A stretch of 64,000 bases of DNA from Pichia kudriavzevii (lineage: Eukaryota > Ascomycota > Pichiomycetes > Pichiales > Pichiaceae). The position numbers and the translations under genes are program-made. The DNA lies in contig NC_042507.1 in the NCBI RefSeq assembly GCF_003054445.1, positions 992,001-1,056,000 on the forward strand. The letters are read 5' to 3'. Below the pieces are notes generated by a model that ran no database searches, had not been told where the DNA came from, and was given only the letters and a program-made list of their open reading frames with translations. Below are positions 18,932 through 29,316 of this stretch, in pieces. The stretch's first letter is position 1. The number at the start of each line of letters is the position of its first letter.

Positions 18932-21715
18932 TTACTCGACATCGTCATGGTCTTCTTCACTATCAGAGTGAGCAAAGTTATCAATATATTTCTTACCATT
19001 CTCGTTGGGACCAAACCACCCTCCCTCCTCTTCTGCTTCTTCTTCCTCTTTTTCTTCTTCGTCTTCATCGTCAGATTTTTCTTCTTCTTCATTCACATCC
19101 ATGATATCAGAATCAGCTTCCTCTACATCTTCAATAACAGCATCATTTTCTAGTTCTTTGTAGTCACAATCTGATGTATTGATAGCTGTGGAGGCAAGTA
19201 AAAATCTACTGAGATTATTGGCTTTTTTCCCATAGCTAACAACATCCTTGGCAGTCCTGGTTAAAAACCTTTGAATCGATCTGATTCCTCTAGCAAATAA
19301 ATGTTTGTTTTGTGTTATGAACTTACCATGAAGAGTGATGAGTTGTTCAATCCATAAAAGATTAAATTCCACATGTGCACTTTCGGTGCTTAAGTTGCCT
19401 ATAAATTCCAATATTTTTGGCACATATATAACCGGCAAATCTCTAGCTACCAATTTGATATCTTCCTTTTTGATTGATTCATAAACCTTTTGAATCAAAT
19501 ATACTTCATTCAACCTAAATGCCATTGCAACTGCATTTAAGTACTCACCTTCTCCTAGACAGCTGAGGGTATTCTCAGGCGTAACATCGATATCTAAATC
19601 AATAGGATCAAAAATCAAAGAATCATCTATCGAATAAATCAGTAAACCCTCAGTTGACGCTGCAGCAAATGCGTTTGCAGTTGGGGAAAACCCAACGCTC
19701 ATTACCCGAATTTCTGGCTTGGTAGATCTCAAACCGATATCACCCCGATGGGAGCCTGGTAACCTGATATCAGCCTTATGACTTTCTTCTGCATCAGATA
19801 ACTCCCCAGATCTATCGACAAGATCAACAGCTTGTCCATCTACTATATTCTTAGAGTTTAGCTGTTCTAAGGTACCATTCAATTGCATATTCAGCGATAT
19901 TTTAAACCTCTTTAATAGAACTTCGTTTGGTAGATCATACAAACATATGCTGTTATTGTTACCTGCTGCGATTAATGTTAAACCATCAAAACTATATGCA
20001 ATAGTATCAAAGTGTTTACCACGTTTTGAGTTTTTGCTTGTAAATTCATCCTCTCTATACCTACCTTGCAAGATATCTTTTCTTCCATCTATTTCCCTAA
20101 CCATCTTACCATTTTCAATATCAAAAAATGTAAGATGACCATCCATAGTTGATACTGCAACTTCCTTCGAATCCGGTCTCATTGCTAGAGATAAACATTC
20201 GGATGTTAAATCAAAAGGCTCACTTGTCTGAGATCTACCAAAGATATCCCAAATACGTACAGTTTTATCCCATGATGCACTGGCTAACCTGGCATTCGTT
20301 TCTGTACCAAAACTCAAGCATGAAATAGGACCCTCGTGACCAGAAAGTTGATCTAACAGTTGAGAAGTCTGAACAGACCACACTTGAATATCAAAGTCAT
20401 CTAAGGAACCGGCACAAACAATTTCACCACTAGGATCAACCGCAACAGATGAAAACTGAATTCTTCTCGTTGAGGTGAACGTTCTAAAGTTTCTGAAACG
20501 AATTAAATCCCATGCCCTGACGGTTCCATCCAAAGAAGAAGAGAACATGACTTGACCCCTTTTTGCAAAAACAACTCCGGTAACAGAAGATTGATGTTCG
20601 TCAAACGTTGCCAAGCAGAATCCAGACACTATATCCCAAATTTTGATTTTACCATCATCAGATGCAGTAACAATCCTAGACCCATCAGGAGAATAGGCCA
20701 AACAGTTCATCGAATCAAAATGGCCTTGTTGTCTTAATATATACGATTCTGATTGCCATTCATACACTAAAAGTTGACCTAACTCTTTAGAACCAAATGC
20801 GATCCATTCACCCGATCCATTGACAGAAACGGTTGTAACACTGTTTGCTCCCATTGACAATTGTTGAATTAGTGTGAAGGAGGGCATTTCATATAGCCTA
20901 AATTCACCATTTGCAAACCCTACTATAAATAGGTTGGACTTTGTATGAAATGTACAGCATTTCACATTGGTTTCAGCAAAGAAGAAATTCTTTGCCATGA
21001 TTCTCCAGCTCATTGTTTTCTCTTCTTCAGGCAAATCTTCTTCCCCTGGCCTTTCGGTATATTCCCATCTAAAGATAGCACCGTCTTTGGAAACTGTGTA
21101 TATAATTTCTTGAGATTGATTGAAAAACGCCTTTACCACATAATTCCTATGACCAGCCAATGACATCTTGACATGCTTATCTTCAGAATGCAATGAAAAA
21201 ATCCTAGCGGTCATATCTTTGCTAGCAGAAAGAATGAATCTTGAATCACCTGACCAAGAAACCGCTGTAACATCTTCGTAGTGTCCTGCATAAACACGGT
21301 ATCTAACGAATGGAGCAAACTGTCTATCCTCACTCATATCAGGTGTTTTCCAGACCTCGACAAACCTACCTGCAGCAATGGCAAAATGCGTCCCATCTGG
21401 AGAAAATTCAATCGACCTGACTTTATTCTTAAAATTGAAGTGATGTAATACTGTCCTTGCCTTGAAATTTACTAGGATTCCACGACCATCTTCATCGATA
21501 CTAATTAAAAGGGTGTTTTGTGGGTTCAATGCAATAACTGAGATATTTTTCCTATGCTCATAACTAAATGTGAATGACTTATTATGAATTAAATCAAAAA
21601 CTGAGACTCGGTTACCAACCGGAGAAAGTAACGTACTACCATCGGCTGTGTAAACTATATTTCCTTGTCTATAAACAGTACCCAATAAATTGCTAAACTT
21701 GAAATCACTCTTCAT
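18932..21715 (-). CDS. PWP2: U3 snoRNP/UTP-B WD40 protein Pwp2
   Basis: The protein has 927 residues, with the start MKSDFKFSNLLGTVYRQGN typical of the family (923 in S. cerevisiae). Two seven-bladed WD40 propellers occupy about residues 1-690, with repeats such as VTASDDGKIKIWD and LASASWDKTVRIWD. A helical C-terminal domain that contacts other UTP-B members follows (GEYLNAVAMAFRLNE onward), ending in an acidic tail of about 70 residues. Pwp2 is a scaffold of UTP-B in the 90S pre-ribosome and is needed for small-subunit assembly. It is divergent from MPP6 over 279 bp with an RRPE-like site. Confidence 0.97.
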   Translation of the reverse strand: MKSDFKFSNLLGTVYRQGNIVYTADGSTLLSPVGNRVSVFDLIHNKSFTFSYEHRKNISVIALNPQNTLLISIDEDGRGILVNFKARTVLHHFNFKNKVRSIEFSPDGTHFAIAAGRFVEVWKTPDMSEDRQFAPFVRYRVYAGHYEDVTAVSWSGDSRFILSASKDMTARIFSLHSEDKHVKMSLAGHRNYVVKAFFNQSQEIIYTVSKDGAIFRWEYTERPGEEDLPEEEKTMSWRIMAKNFFFAETNVKCCTFHTKSNLFIVGFANGEFRLYEMPSFTLIQQLSMGANSVTTVSVNGSGEWIAFGSKELGQLLVYEWQSESYILRQQGHFDSMNCLAYSPDGSRIVTASDDGKIKIWDIVSGFCLATFDEHQSSVTGVVFAKRGQVMFSSSLDGTVRAWDLIRFRNFRTFTSTRRIQFSSVAVDPSGEIVCAGSLDDFDIQVWSVQTSQLLDQLSGHEGPISCLSFGTETNARLASASWDKTVRIWDIFGRSQTSEPFDLTSECLSLAMRPDSKEVAVSTMDGHLTFFDIENGKMVREIDGRKDILQGRYREDEFTSKNSKRGKHFDTIAYSFDGLTLIAAGNNNSICLYDLPNEVLLKRFKISLNMQLNGTLEQLNSKNIVDGQAVDLVDRSGELSDAEESHKADIRLPGSHRGDIGLRSTKPEIRVMSVGFSPTANAFAAASTEGLLIYSIDDSLIFDPIDLDIDVTPENTLSCLGEGEYLNAVAMAFRLNEVYLIQKVYESIKKEDIKLVARDLPVIYVPKILEFIGNLSTESAHVEFNLLWIEQLITLHGKFITQNKHLFARGIRSIQRFLTRTAKDVVSYGKKANNLSRFLLASTAINTSDCDYKELENDAVIEDVEEADSDIMDVNEEEEKSDDEDEEEKEEEEAEEEGGWFGPNENGKKYIDNFAHSDSEEDHDDVE

Positions 21716-21789
21716 TGGTGTTTTTCTTCTGCTGGATTGCTAGTTTACGGAATAACCAAACACTAAATCAAAATACCTTCAATAAAATT

Positions 21790-21799
21790 TGAAAAATTT
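21790..21799 (+). promoter_or_regulatory. RRPE-like element in the PWP2-MPP6 divergent promoter
   Basis: TGAAAAATTT matches the ribosomal RNA processing element core (TGAAAAATTTT). It lies 75 bp upstream of the PWP2 ATG and 195 bp upstream of MPP6. A related AAAAATTTTGAAAA patch lies at about 21824-21837. RRPE is common before yeast ribosome-biogenesis genes, where Stb3 binds it. AT-rich DNA makes chance matches possible. Confidence 0.45.
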
Positions 21800-21994
21800 G
21801 CTTGTATAAAAATTTAACGTGCAAAAAATTTTGAAAAGTTTCCAAAAAAGGAAAAAACAAAGACGATGTTCTCACAAGTCATCAGAATTAGTGCTTCGGT
21901 TTATGTTCGTCCTGGAAGAACTAAAGTTCCATATTGAGCCACATCGATAAAGCTGCACGACGGGTATTATCAAAACTATTTAAAGATAAGAAAT

Positions 21995-22528
21995 ATGAGT
22001 GGGTCACTATCCGATAGAGTATCAAGTATGAAATTCATGCAAGTTGCTGGAGATAGACATCGGACGATTGCAAAGGAAGAAGCCGACAGTCAAAAAAAGA
22101 AAAAGATGCAGGATTTCAGTGAATGGAGTCTTCCAATGACCTCTAAGACATTAAAAGTTCTAAAGTCCAAAAGTAAAAGAATTCCTAAAGTTGGTTACAC
22201 TAATATAAATACAATGCTTCCAAGGATTAGCAAAGATATAAATCACCAAATCATAGGACGGAAAACGATGGACTCTTCGGTAGAAGAAATTGTCAAAAAA
22301 CCTACCCTTAACTCTGAAGATGTACGAAACCATGAGAACCGAGAAGTAACAACAAAGGGGAAGACAGAAGAAGAAGAAAAACCTAAAAAATCCAAAAAAG
22401 GTAAGAAAAGTAAGAAGTCAAAACCTATGAGTGATTTTCAACTTAAAAGTGACGACGAGTTTGATCCTACTGAAGTTGAACTATCTTCTAAGAGCTTGCT
22501 GGATTTATGGAAAGCAAAAAAAAGTTAG
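21995..22528 (+). CDS. MPP6: Nuclear exosome cofactor Mpp6
   Basis: The protein has 177 residues (186 in S. cerevisiae). The N-terminal family motif is LSDRVSSMKFMQ (S. cerevisiae has LSSRVMNMKFMK). The central segment KVGYTNINTMLP ... IGRKTM corresponds to the yeast block around NVGYSELRK and SGRKTF. The rest is basic and disordered, with a KKSKKGKKSKKSK run. Mpp6 binds Rrp40 and RNA and helps dock the Mtr4 helicase on the nuclear exosome for rRNA and non-coding RNA processing. The promoter is shared with PWP2, another rRNA-processing gene. Confidence 0.85.
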   Translation: MSGSLSDRVSSMKFMQVAGDRHRTIAKEEADSQKKKKMQDFSEWSLPMTSKTLKVLKSKSKRIPKVGYTNINTMLPRISKDINHQIIGRKTMDSSVEEIVKKPTLNSEDVRNHENREVTTKGKTEEEEKPKKSKKGKKSKKSKPMSDFQLKSDDEFDPTEVELSSKSLLDLWKAKKS

Positions 22529-22585
22529 TATACTGTATATTGTATAAAACTTGTATCAAATATTGAAATCCCATTTTTTTGGAAA

Positions 22586-23578
22586 TTACTTTCTCTTCTT
22601 TTTAGATTTCTTACTATCAATATCAACAAAATTTCCCTTGACTAAAACATCTCTAGTTGTGCTGTTAATATGTTTAAATCTATCTGGGCCAATATGAACA
22701 CCACCAAACCATCTACAGCAAACTACCATAACATTCCATGCATCCATTATCGACATTAAATGCAACATTCGTCCACCAGCAGCTGTTTCTCCATCATCGT
22801 CACAGTCCTGATATTGCACACCTTTCTCACTATCTTTGATTCTCCATGCCCTCATTGCGTGGTTTGCACGACTAACCTTCTTATCTTCCATCAATCGAGA
22901 TAGTTTCATGTAAGCATCATCTAGAGAATGTACTTCCTTTGCAAATGCCACAAATGTTGATTTTCTGTCAGATATCGGCTCACTTATTATCCAACCATCA
23001 AGAGGATCTGACATTTTGTTTGGCTTTGTATAATTATCAGGCTTACCTGTTTTAGCGTATCTCTTTTCCTTATTTTTAGCATATACATATTCCAAATGTG
23101 ATTGGGGTTGTTCTTGTTCTTGTTCTTCTTTTTTTTTTTCTTCTTCTTCTCCTGTTTCTCTGATAACTTTCGACGCCTCTAGATTTGTAGCAAGGTTTCT
23201 TACATTAGACTCATCCATACCCCAATGATCCTCCTCATTTTTAATTTCTTCATCTGCGTCTTCTTCAATATGTAACACTGCCTCTAACTCCGTAAATAAA
23301 TCAAAAATAACCACTACTCCTTCATGATATATCGAATCTAGAACGTCCTGAAACAATTCCATAAGATACTTTTCATCAAATCCTTCTTTTTCTGATACCA
23401 CATCTAATATGTAAGGTTTGGATTCGGGATAGTCTTCTGGAAACGACATCTGAAAAAGTATGTGCTCATGTTGGGGGATTCTAAGTTTATACACTCCTTC
23501 AAACAACTTCTCTATACATTCCGGATAGATTGCTTCGATTGCTCCCGCCTCTTGAACTAACTCCTCACTCTCATGCAT
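22586..23578 (-). CDS. YIH1: Gcn2 inhibitor Yih1 (IMPACT homologue)
   Basis: The protein has 330 residues, against 258 in S. cerevisiae. The RWD domain is at about 1-110 (VQEAGAIEAIYPECIEKL, then PQHEHILFQMSFPEDYPESK). The ancient IMPACT/UPF0029 domain is at about 195-320, with DRKSTFVAFAKEV, QDCDDDGETAAGGRMLHL and CCRWFGGVHIGPDRFKHINS. Yih1 competes with Gcn2 for Gcn1 and so damps eIF2alpha phosphorylation; it also binds actin monomers. The extra length is a Glu/Lys/Gln-rich linker (about 110-190). A lysine-rich tail ends the protein. Having an RWD distinguishes it from the shorter YDL177C-type protein. Confidence 0.93.
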   Translation of the reverse strand: MHESEELVQEAGAIEAIYPECIEKLFEGVYKLRIPQHEHILFQMSFPEDYPESKPYILDVVSEKEGFDEKYLMELFQDVLDSIYHEGVVVIFDLFTELEAVLHIEEDADEEIKNEEDHWGMDESNVRNLATNLEASKVIRETGEEEEKKKEEQEQEQPQSHLEYVYAKNKEKRYAKTGKPDNYTKPNKMSDPLDGWIISEPISDRKSTFVAFAKEVHSLDDAYMKLSRLMEDKKVSRANHAMRAWRIKDSEKGVQYQDCDDDGETAAGGRMLHLMSIMDAWNVMVVCCRWFGGVHIGPDRFKHINSTTRDVLVKGNFVDIDSKKSKKKRK

Positions 23579-23780
23579 TGCTTATATCTTAATATAGAAA
23601 CCAAATGTATAGTAGGAACACTATACTATTGATTTTTTTTTGAATAATGTGTGACACGTTTAACACCGAGAACAAAAAAACAAGATTCTCAGTCATCAAA
23701 CATCGTTAGTACCAGTTCTCACAATCATATAATATTGTTGATTCTTCAACACCCCTTCAATTTAGTGTTTCTTATTTGAA

Positions 23781-24794
23781 ATGTTTGAGGATCAATCGGA
23801 TACTTTGAAGGAAGAAGGCAATGTATATTTTAGGAAAAATGATTACATATCTGCTTTGGTAAAGTATACAGAAGCTTTATGTTCTAACAGTAGAAATCCT
23901 GTTTTATATTCTAATCGAGCTTCTACATTCTTAAAACTGAACTCGTTGGAGAATGCTCTTAATGATTGCAACAAAGGATTAAAACTTGTGACCAACAAAG
24001 ATAAAGGATCCACTTATATAAAATTGCTTTGGAGAAAATCAATAGCTTTGAGGCGATCTGGGGACTTGGAAAATGCGTTGGACACAATCAAAACTGCATT
24101 GAATGTGAAGCCAACTAGTAAGGAATTGCAACATGAGCTGGAAGCTGTTGATTATCAAATGCAAAAAAGAAATTCAAAGCTAAGTCATGTGGAAACCGAT
24201 ACTCCAAATCAGGGGATTCTTCAGCGGAATTCTGACACCCTATATATTCCAATTCAAGAAGTTCAAAAAATTCCTACTAATTTTTATTCTCCTGAGGCAC
24301 CTGAAGATAACGAATACATAGAAGATAATCCTCCTGAAATGAAAAATCAAATAAAGAATCAAAACGAAATAAATGCAAAACGAAATCTGACTACCTCATC
24401 TTTTCCATCATCTTCTAACTTTGAGTTTGACGAGGTTGATTTTCCCCTTAAGCCAACTGTTCAGTTTTTACTCTCATTGAAAGATAAACCAAAAGAATTC
24501 AATGCAAAATCTTATCGCTATGTAATTGAGATTGACCCTGAACATTATTGTCAGATTTTCGGAAATAGTGGTATCGATCCATCTTTCCTTAATTTTATGC
24601 TTGACTCAACTATATATGTTTTGGAAAAAAATCAGCTAGATTTAAAACAGAAAATTCTGAACTTGTTCTCAATGTGTACCAAACTCCCTAGATTTTCATT
24701 AACTTCTATGTTTGTTGACACTAAAACAGTAAATCGATTGCATTTCTTGTTCCAGGAACGTCTTAACGAGAGTTTTGATAATTATTGGCTATAA
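23781..24794 (+). CDS. TAH1: RPAP3/Tah1-like TPR co-chaperone of the R2TP complex
   Basis: The protein has 337 residues. The TPR domain at about 5-120 opens with LKEEGNVYFRKNDYISALVKYTEAL and has the asparagine and basic residues (N, K, R) of the carboxylate clamp that binds Hsp90/Hsp70 tails. After a disordered linker, residues about 220-325 resemble the RPAP3 C-terminal domain: PTVQFLLSLKDKPKEF, then the IDPEHYCQIFGNSGIDPSFL block. S. cerevisiae Tah1 has only the TPR part (111 residues). This gene keeps the longer animal-like architecture, in which the C-terminal domain contacts Rvb1-Rvb2. R2TP helps assemble snoRNPs, RNA polymerase II and PIKKs. Confidence 0.75.
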   Translation: MFEDQSDTLKEEGNVYFRKNDYISALVKYTEALCSNSRNPVLYSNRASTFLKLNSLENALNDCNKGLKLVTNKDKGSTYIKLLWRKSIALRRSGDLENALDTIKTALNVKPTSKELQHELEAVDYQMQKRNSKLSHVETDTPNQGILQRNSDTLYIPIQEVQKIPTNFYSPEAPEDNEYIEDNPPEMKNQIKNQNEINAKRNLTTSSFPSSSNFEFDEVDFPLKPTVQFLLSLKDKPKEFNAKSYRYVIEIDPEHYCQIFGNSGIDPSFLNFMLDSTIYVLEKNQLDLKQKILNLFSMCTKLPRFSLTSMFVDTKTVNRLHFLFQERLNESFDNYWL

Positions 24795-25037
24795 TATAAA
24801 ATCAATCTTACATTTGCTGGTCATTGTCGTACAACTGTTTCGAGATCTCATAAATATATATATTTGATTCTGTAATATGTTTTATTTTTGAGTTGGAAAG
24901 CAAATTTATCTAATCTTAAACTATTTATGCAACTGTAAAAGAATATAACCTTTTCGCTCTTTCCTCATAGTTGCAACTCCCACTGACTGGCATAAACTTA
25001 AAAAGGGCTCTGGTAGATACTCTTCAATAACTACCTC
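24795..25037. other. Intergenic, AT-rich
   Basis: AT-rich spacer between the convergent RPAP3-like gene and the glucan synthase relic. Nothing recognisable. Confidence 0.6.
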
Positions 25038-27915
25038 TTAATATGAGACTAAGACTTGGGGAGCGACAAGCACAAAACCCAGGGCAGGTGCGTCGAAGCA
25101 GAAGGATAGAAAGTATGTAGTAGTGCTCCTCCTTCTTTTTCGACGTTTACTTGCTGAATAAATTGCCTTTCTTAATTGCATTTCGGGGTTGTACCATGAT
25201 ATCAACATGGAATGGATGGTATCTATGCATGGAAAAAATAACAAGGGAATTTGGAGTAAAAAGATGAAATATGACATGAAAAAATCAAAAGTAAAATATG
25301 ACACCTCAATAGTCTTACAGATATACTCCCTTAACGGCTGTGTGTGTATGTGCCATGCAAATCTCGAGTTTAGCCATATAAGTGTCCACCAAACCTTATT
25401 TCACTTCTTATTTGCAATTTCCTTGCTTCAAACGCCAATTGTGACGAACCTGAAAAATTGGACATGCACATGATAAGCAGCAAACACCCCCAAACTTGAT
25501 TTTGCAATATTCCGATTCTGCCAGAACAGTAAAAACACAAACAAACAAAAGTTGCCCTTAAACGCTTGCCATATGTGCAAAATTAGCAATCACACTAGGT
25601 AATCTAGAGGAACTGCACGTAACCATAGAAGCAGTGACTATCAACCCAAGAAACATCTCTAATAGAATACCTGCGTTAATTATTATTGGACCAAACACAA
25701 ATGCCAATAACCTTACAACTGAATTAACAAGAATCATAACAGTTGTAATAATTTGGAAATTGGAAAAGAAGTACGCACCACCCAACAAAACTGATAACAT
25801 CTTAGGACCAATTTGAGCAATAATAAGAGATAATAGTGAATGCAGCCGATGATTAGATCCCATAAAGGTAGTCGTATCACTATTTGCTTCCTTTGTTTTT
25901 ATTCCTGCTGTAAACATTCTAGTGGTCCTGACAAAGGAAATCCAAGAGTTTTTTCGGGATTCAACATTTCCACTTGTCAACCACCTTAAAAACAGTTTAT
26001 AGTCAATGAAGAATTCTGTAAGGTTAAGGGCATTATGATTAAACTAAAATGGTAAAAAAAAACAATGATGCTACTTCCCAGGAATATAGTAAGCTAAATT
26101 TCCAGAACACCAAAGAAATGTATACTAATAACATAGATAATGTTCCAGAAAAATAAAAACTTTCATGAGAATACTTCATATATAATGAAGAAAAACTCGT
26201 TCTTGTAGTAGCAAAACTTCTTCCTGTTGCAATGTACTTTGCTCCTCCAACGGCAAAATCTTTCACTAATGATCGACAATAAATCCTGCAAACGAGCACT
26301 TCAAACATTGGGGATAAAGAAGTAAAATGGCGAAAAACGCTATACATGCATCTCCATATTCCCCTTTGCATCAACTCCTGGATACATAATGGAATAAAGG
26401 AAATCCCAAATACAATCAGCATGGAAAAAGTACATCGTTGTACCCAGTCAATAACAGAAACTAAATTTGAGCACTCAGTTGGACTCCTAGGGTCTGTGAA
26501 TGGAACGCTCCTATTGTAAGTGCATAGACTTCAATCATTAGTTAAAGCCCCAAGACGATCAGAGCAGAGCATAAGCGACTTATGAAGTATTCTCTGGATA
26601 GTATTTGTTCACTCATTCCGGAACCTACTCTTGTTGTAAAGTTTAAGATAGAACAAAAAACTCAAATCCCTACCTTTACCACACTGGAAATACTCGCAAT
26701 ACTTGATCCTTCCTCCAAGCATTAAAGCACGCATACCAGCATATATGCCTTCATTTAATAGCAAGTCTCTTTGGAATTTCAACACACCGCCCCTTTTACA
26801 CGTAAAAAAAACCAACTGAAATCTTGATGTTACAGGCAAAACTCCAGCAAAGTCCCTCGGTACAAAATCTAATTCCAATAAAAGTGCAACAAGATTTAAA
26901 AAGCTCACAATTGAGCCAACAATTGAAAGAATCATCAATACCACAATTGTTGAGGGGTTGATTATCAACAGTGATAATGTACCCATTGGTATAGCAGGTT
27001 GAGCAGTTGAAGCAAGTGCAGTACTAAAAAGGTCCCAAATGAAGATTTCCAACTCTGTGGACGTTCATCAAAGCATGAAATCAAAACTTCGATTCGTAAT
27101 AACTTTTTGCAATTAATTTATCCCATTTTATTTGATTTAAATAAAGGTATCTCTCACATTGTTGAAAGCCCATGATTCTTGTTTTGTTATTCAATTCGAT
27201 CTTCTCTAAGCTTTTTCTATACCAAAAAGACTGATTCATATCATCTTAACCAATTACATCGGTATGATCTTTCTCTTTCACAAGCCAGTATTCATCCACT
27301 TTGAAATACAACTGATTTCCATAAAATTCGTATAGTGGTGTATTCGCATGATCAAGAAAGCTATGAGCAACTTGTCGAATCACATTACTAAAACCCAAAG
27401 AATAAAAACAATCAACACATGTTTTGAAAAAAGAAACATACCCATTCAGGCATAAATCTAATTTTGTTTGCTTCTCCCCAAACTAAAAGGAAAAAAGCCA
27501 ATTTTACAATGCAGTCTTCTGGAAAAAAACAATTTCATGGTCCTCATCCAATTCTCTTCAGAGATTTTCAACAGATGCCTATACTTGAAAATCAATTTAC
27601 TTTTTTTTCCTTCTTAAGCAGTTCAAAAAAATCTGGTACATCTGATATTATTACGTCTTCATTATCCATTTTTGAGCTTTTATAACACTTTCGGTAATTA
27701 AAATAGTATCCAGCAATGTAGTCTGCATGGACACTTATCAAAGCATTTACAGGACTCATTTTAGATGCTCTTGAATCCAAAAGTTTCAGCAAACAGTCAT
27801 AAATATCCTAAGTATTGCCTTTTTGGAATCCAAAGATCTGTAATACATAAATTAATATCGATTGAGTCGTATCTCTGTTTATTGGTACTCCATCAACATG
27901 CCAAGCTGGATAAGG
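25038..27915 (-). pseudogene. Decayed 1,3-beta-glucan synthase (FKS family) gene
   Basis: Fragments colinear with Fks1 run across this span on the minus strand, N- to C-terminus from high to low coordinates. Near 27840-27720: QIFGFQKGN, an in-frame stop, then DIYDCLLKLLDSRASKMSP and HADYIAG. Near 27385-27220: SFLDHANTPLYEFYGNQLY and VKEKDHTDVIG, a stop, then DDMNQSFWY. Near 26990-26830: the first membrane cluster with [11 protein letters not shown]. Then comes an abrupt join to the catalytic block [22 protein letters not shown] and [10 protein letters not shown]. Near 26460-26230: DWVQRCTFSM, SLSPMFEVLV and GGAKYIATGRSFATTR. The membrane tail ends near 25040 with IPLLFFPCIDTIHSM. About 700 residues are missing between the membrane cluster and RGG. 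Several stops and frame changes separate the pieces. The span is about half of the 5.6 kb of a whole gene. Confidence 0.92.
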
Positions 27916-29316
27916 TTCATTGAAATTGTCATAGGTATCAACAATACCTTTCTCTGCAGAAGTATTATACCCTTGCACTTGGTTGGCACCAAACGGTTAG
28001 GCACCAAAAAACTCCCCCCAATTTTTCAAACTTATGCCGTACGCTTTTGTTAATATAGGGAGTTCTGAAGGCACTAAAAGGCAGTGCTGTTTAGTCACTC
28101 AACATCGACACAAAGTTCGTTCGTGCACTTTCAGATCGCATTGATGCTACAAACACAACAATAAGGATGGTTTTCAAATGACGCCACATTAGAAGATAGT
28201 CGAAAACTTTGAACTCAAGATAAGAATTTTTTATAAGAATTAGATCCAAAACTCATCATCTAGTTGGAATTTGTGCTGCTAACTGGCTAGGTTGGGTACA
28301 ATCCATACCTGGAGGCGATTCTGCCTTAACATCAAACATACTGCTAGATTGCATGTTGCTCCTGACCAAGTCCTATGATCTCAAATAACCATCTAATAGA
28401 GAGATTAGTAAGAAAAAGAAACATATCTGAGACATTAACATGGCTACACATTATAATGGTATTGCCTTTTTCTGATTTTGAGAATATTCTTGTGCAAACT
28501 AAATACGCACGACATAAATTTATGTTGTGATTATTTAAGGCAAGACTTTTACATGAATACTCAAATTCAACTCAATTTGAGTAAGAAAGACTGAGTTGAG
28601 GTTGAAATATGAACGATTGGGCTTATTCTTTTGTCCTTGATTTACATATCCAATTCTTTTTTGTGTTTTTTTATTTGGAAATTCAGCAGAAAAATTGCTA
28701 TAAAAACTTGTTAATCAATGATAATTCTACAACACTACTAAAGCTCTTTTCTTGTTCATATTTGTGTTTGTCCTTTAATATTTCAGTGCTTTCTTTATAT
28801 ATAACTGTCAATAAAGATCAATATAAGCTATGGGCTTAAATTGCTGGTTACTAAAGATTTAGTCCATATATTTGACTTTTATGGTTTTTAATTAAAGATA
28901 TAGAATCAAATTTTGATGTACTTCTTTATTTGTTCCTAGAGAAAGAGAAAATTAAAAATGATTCCGTTTACAATATAGGCTGTCAATAAGAAGTAGTATC
29001 AAACATACAGCAATGCTGGAAAGGAAATAATGAGCAACAAGTTGTAGGATTGTATAATGAATTAAAGGCTATCCTCAGGAACATGGCTGTGTTTTTTTTT
29101 TCTCGAACACGCGCTCGCTTTGATTCCATTCATGAACAGAGCTGGAGGAGATGAACTTTCGTAGCTGAACAAATGTTGTTGTGAACTGACTATGTGTGGG
29201 TTATATTTAGACACGTCAGGTATTCCCTCCTCCCCCTTCCTCATCCCGTTCAGCCCGAACCAACTCAACCATATCCCTTCATCACTAGAAGACATTAAGT
29301 CAGTTTTTTAGTAGCA
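27916..29316. other. Gene-free stretch upstream of RET3 and of the FKS relic
   Basis: About 1.4 kb without a convincing gene. It would include the former promoter and disordered N-terminus of the FKS relic, which is too diverged to trace, and the RET3 promoter. Short frames at 28609-28839 (+) and 29062-29295 (-) have no recognisable content. No tRNA-like B box was seen. Confidence 0.6.

Noticed and set aside
29062-29295. Minus-strand 77-codon frame in the RET3 promoter
   Set aside because: Low-information sequence, overlaps the RET3 promoter, no family resemblance.
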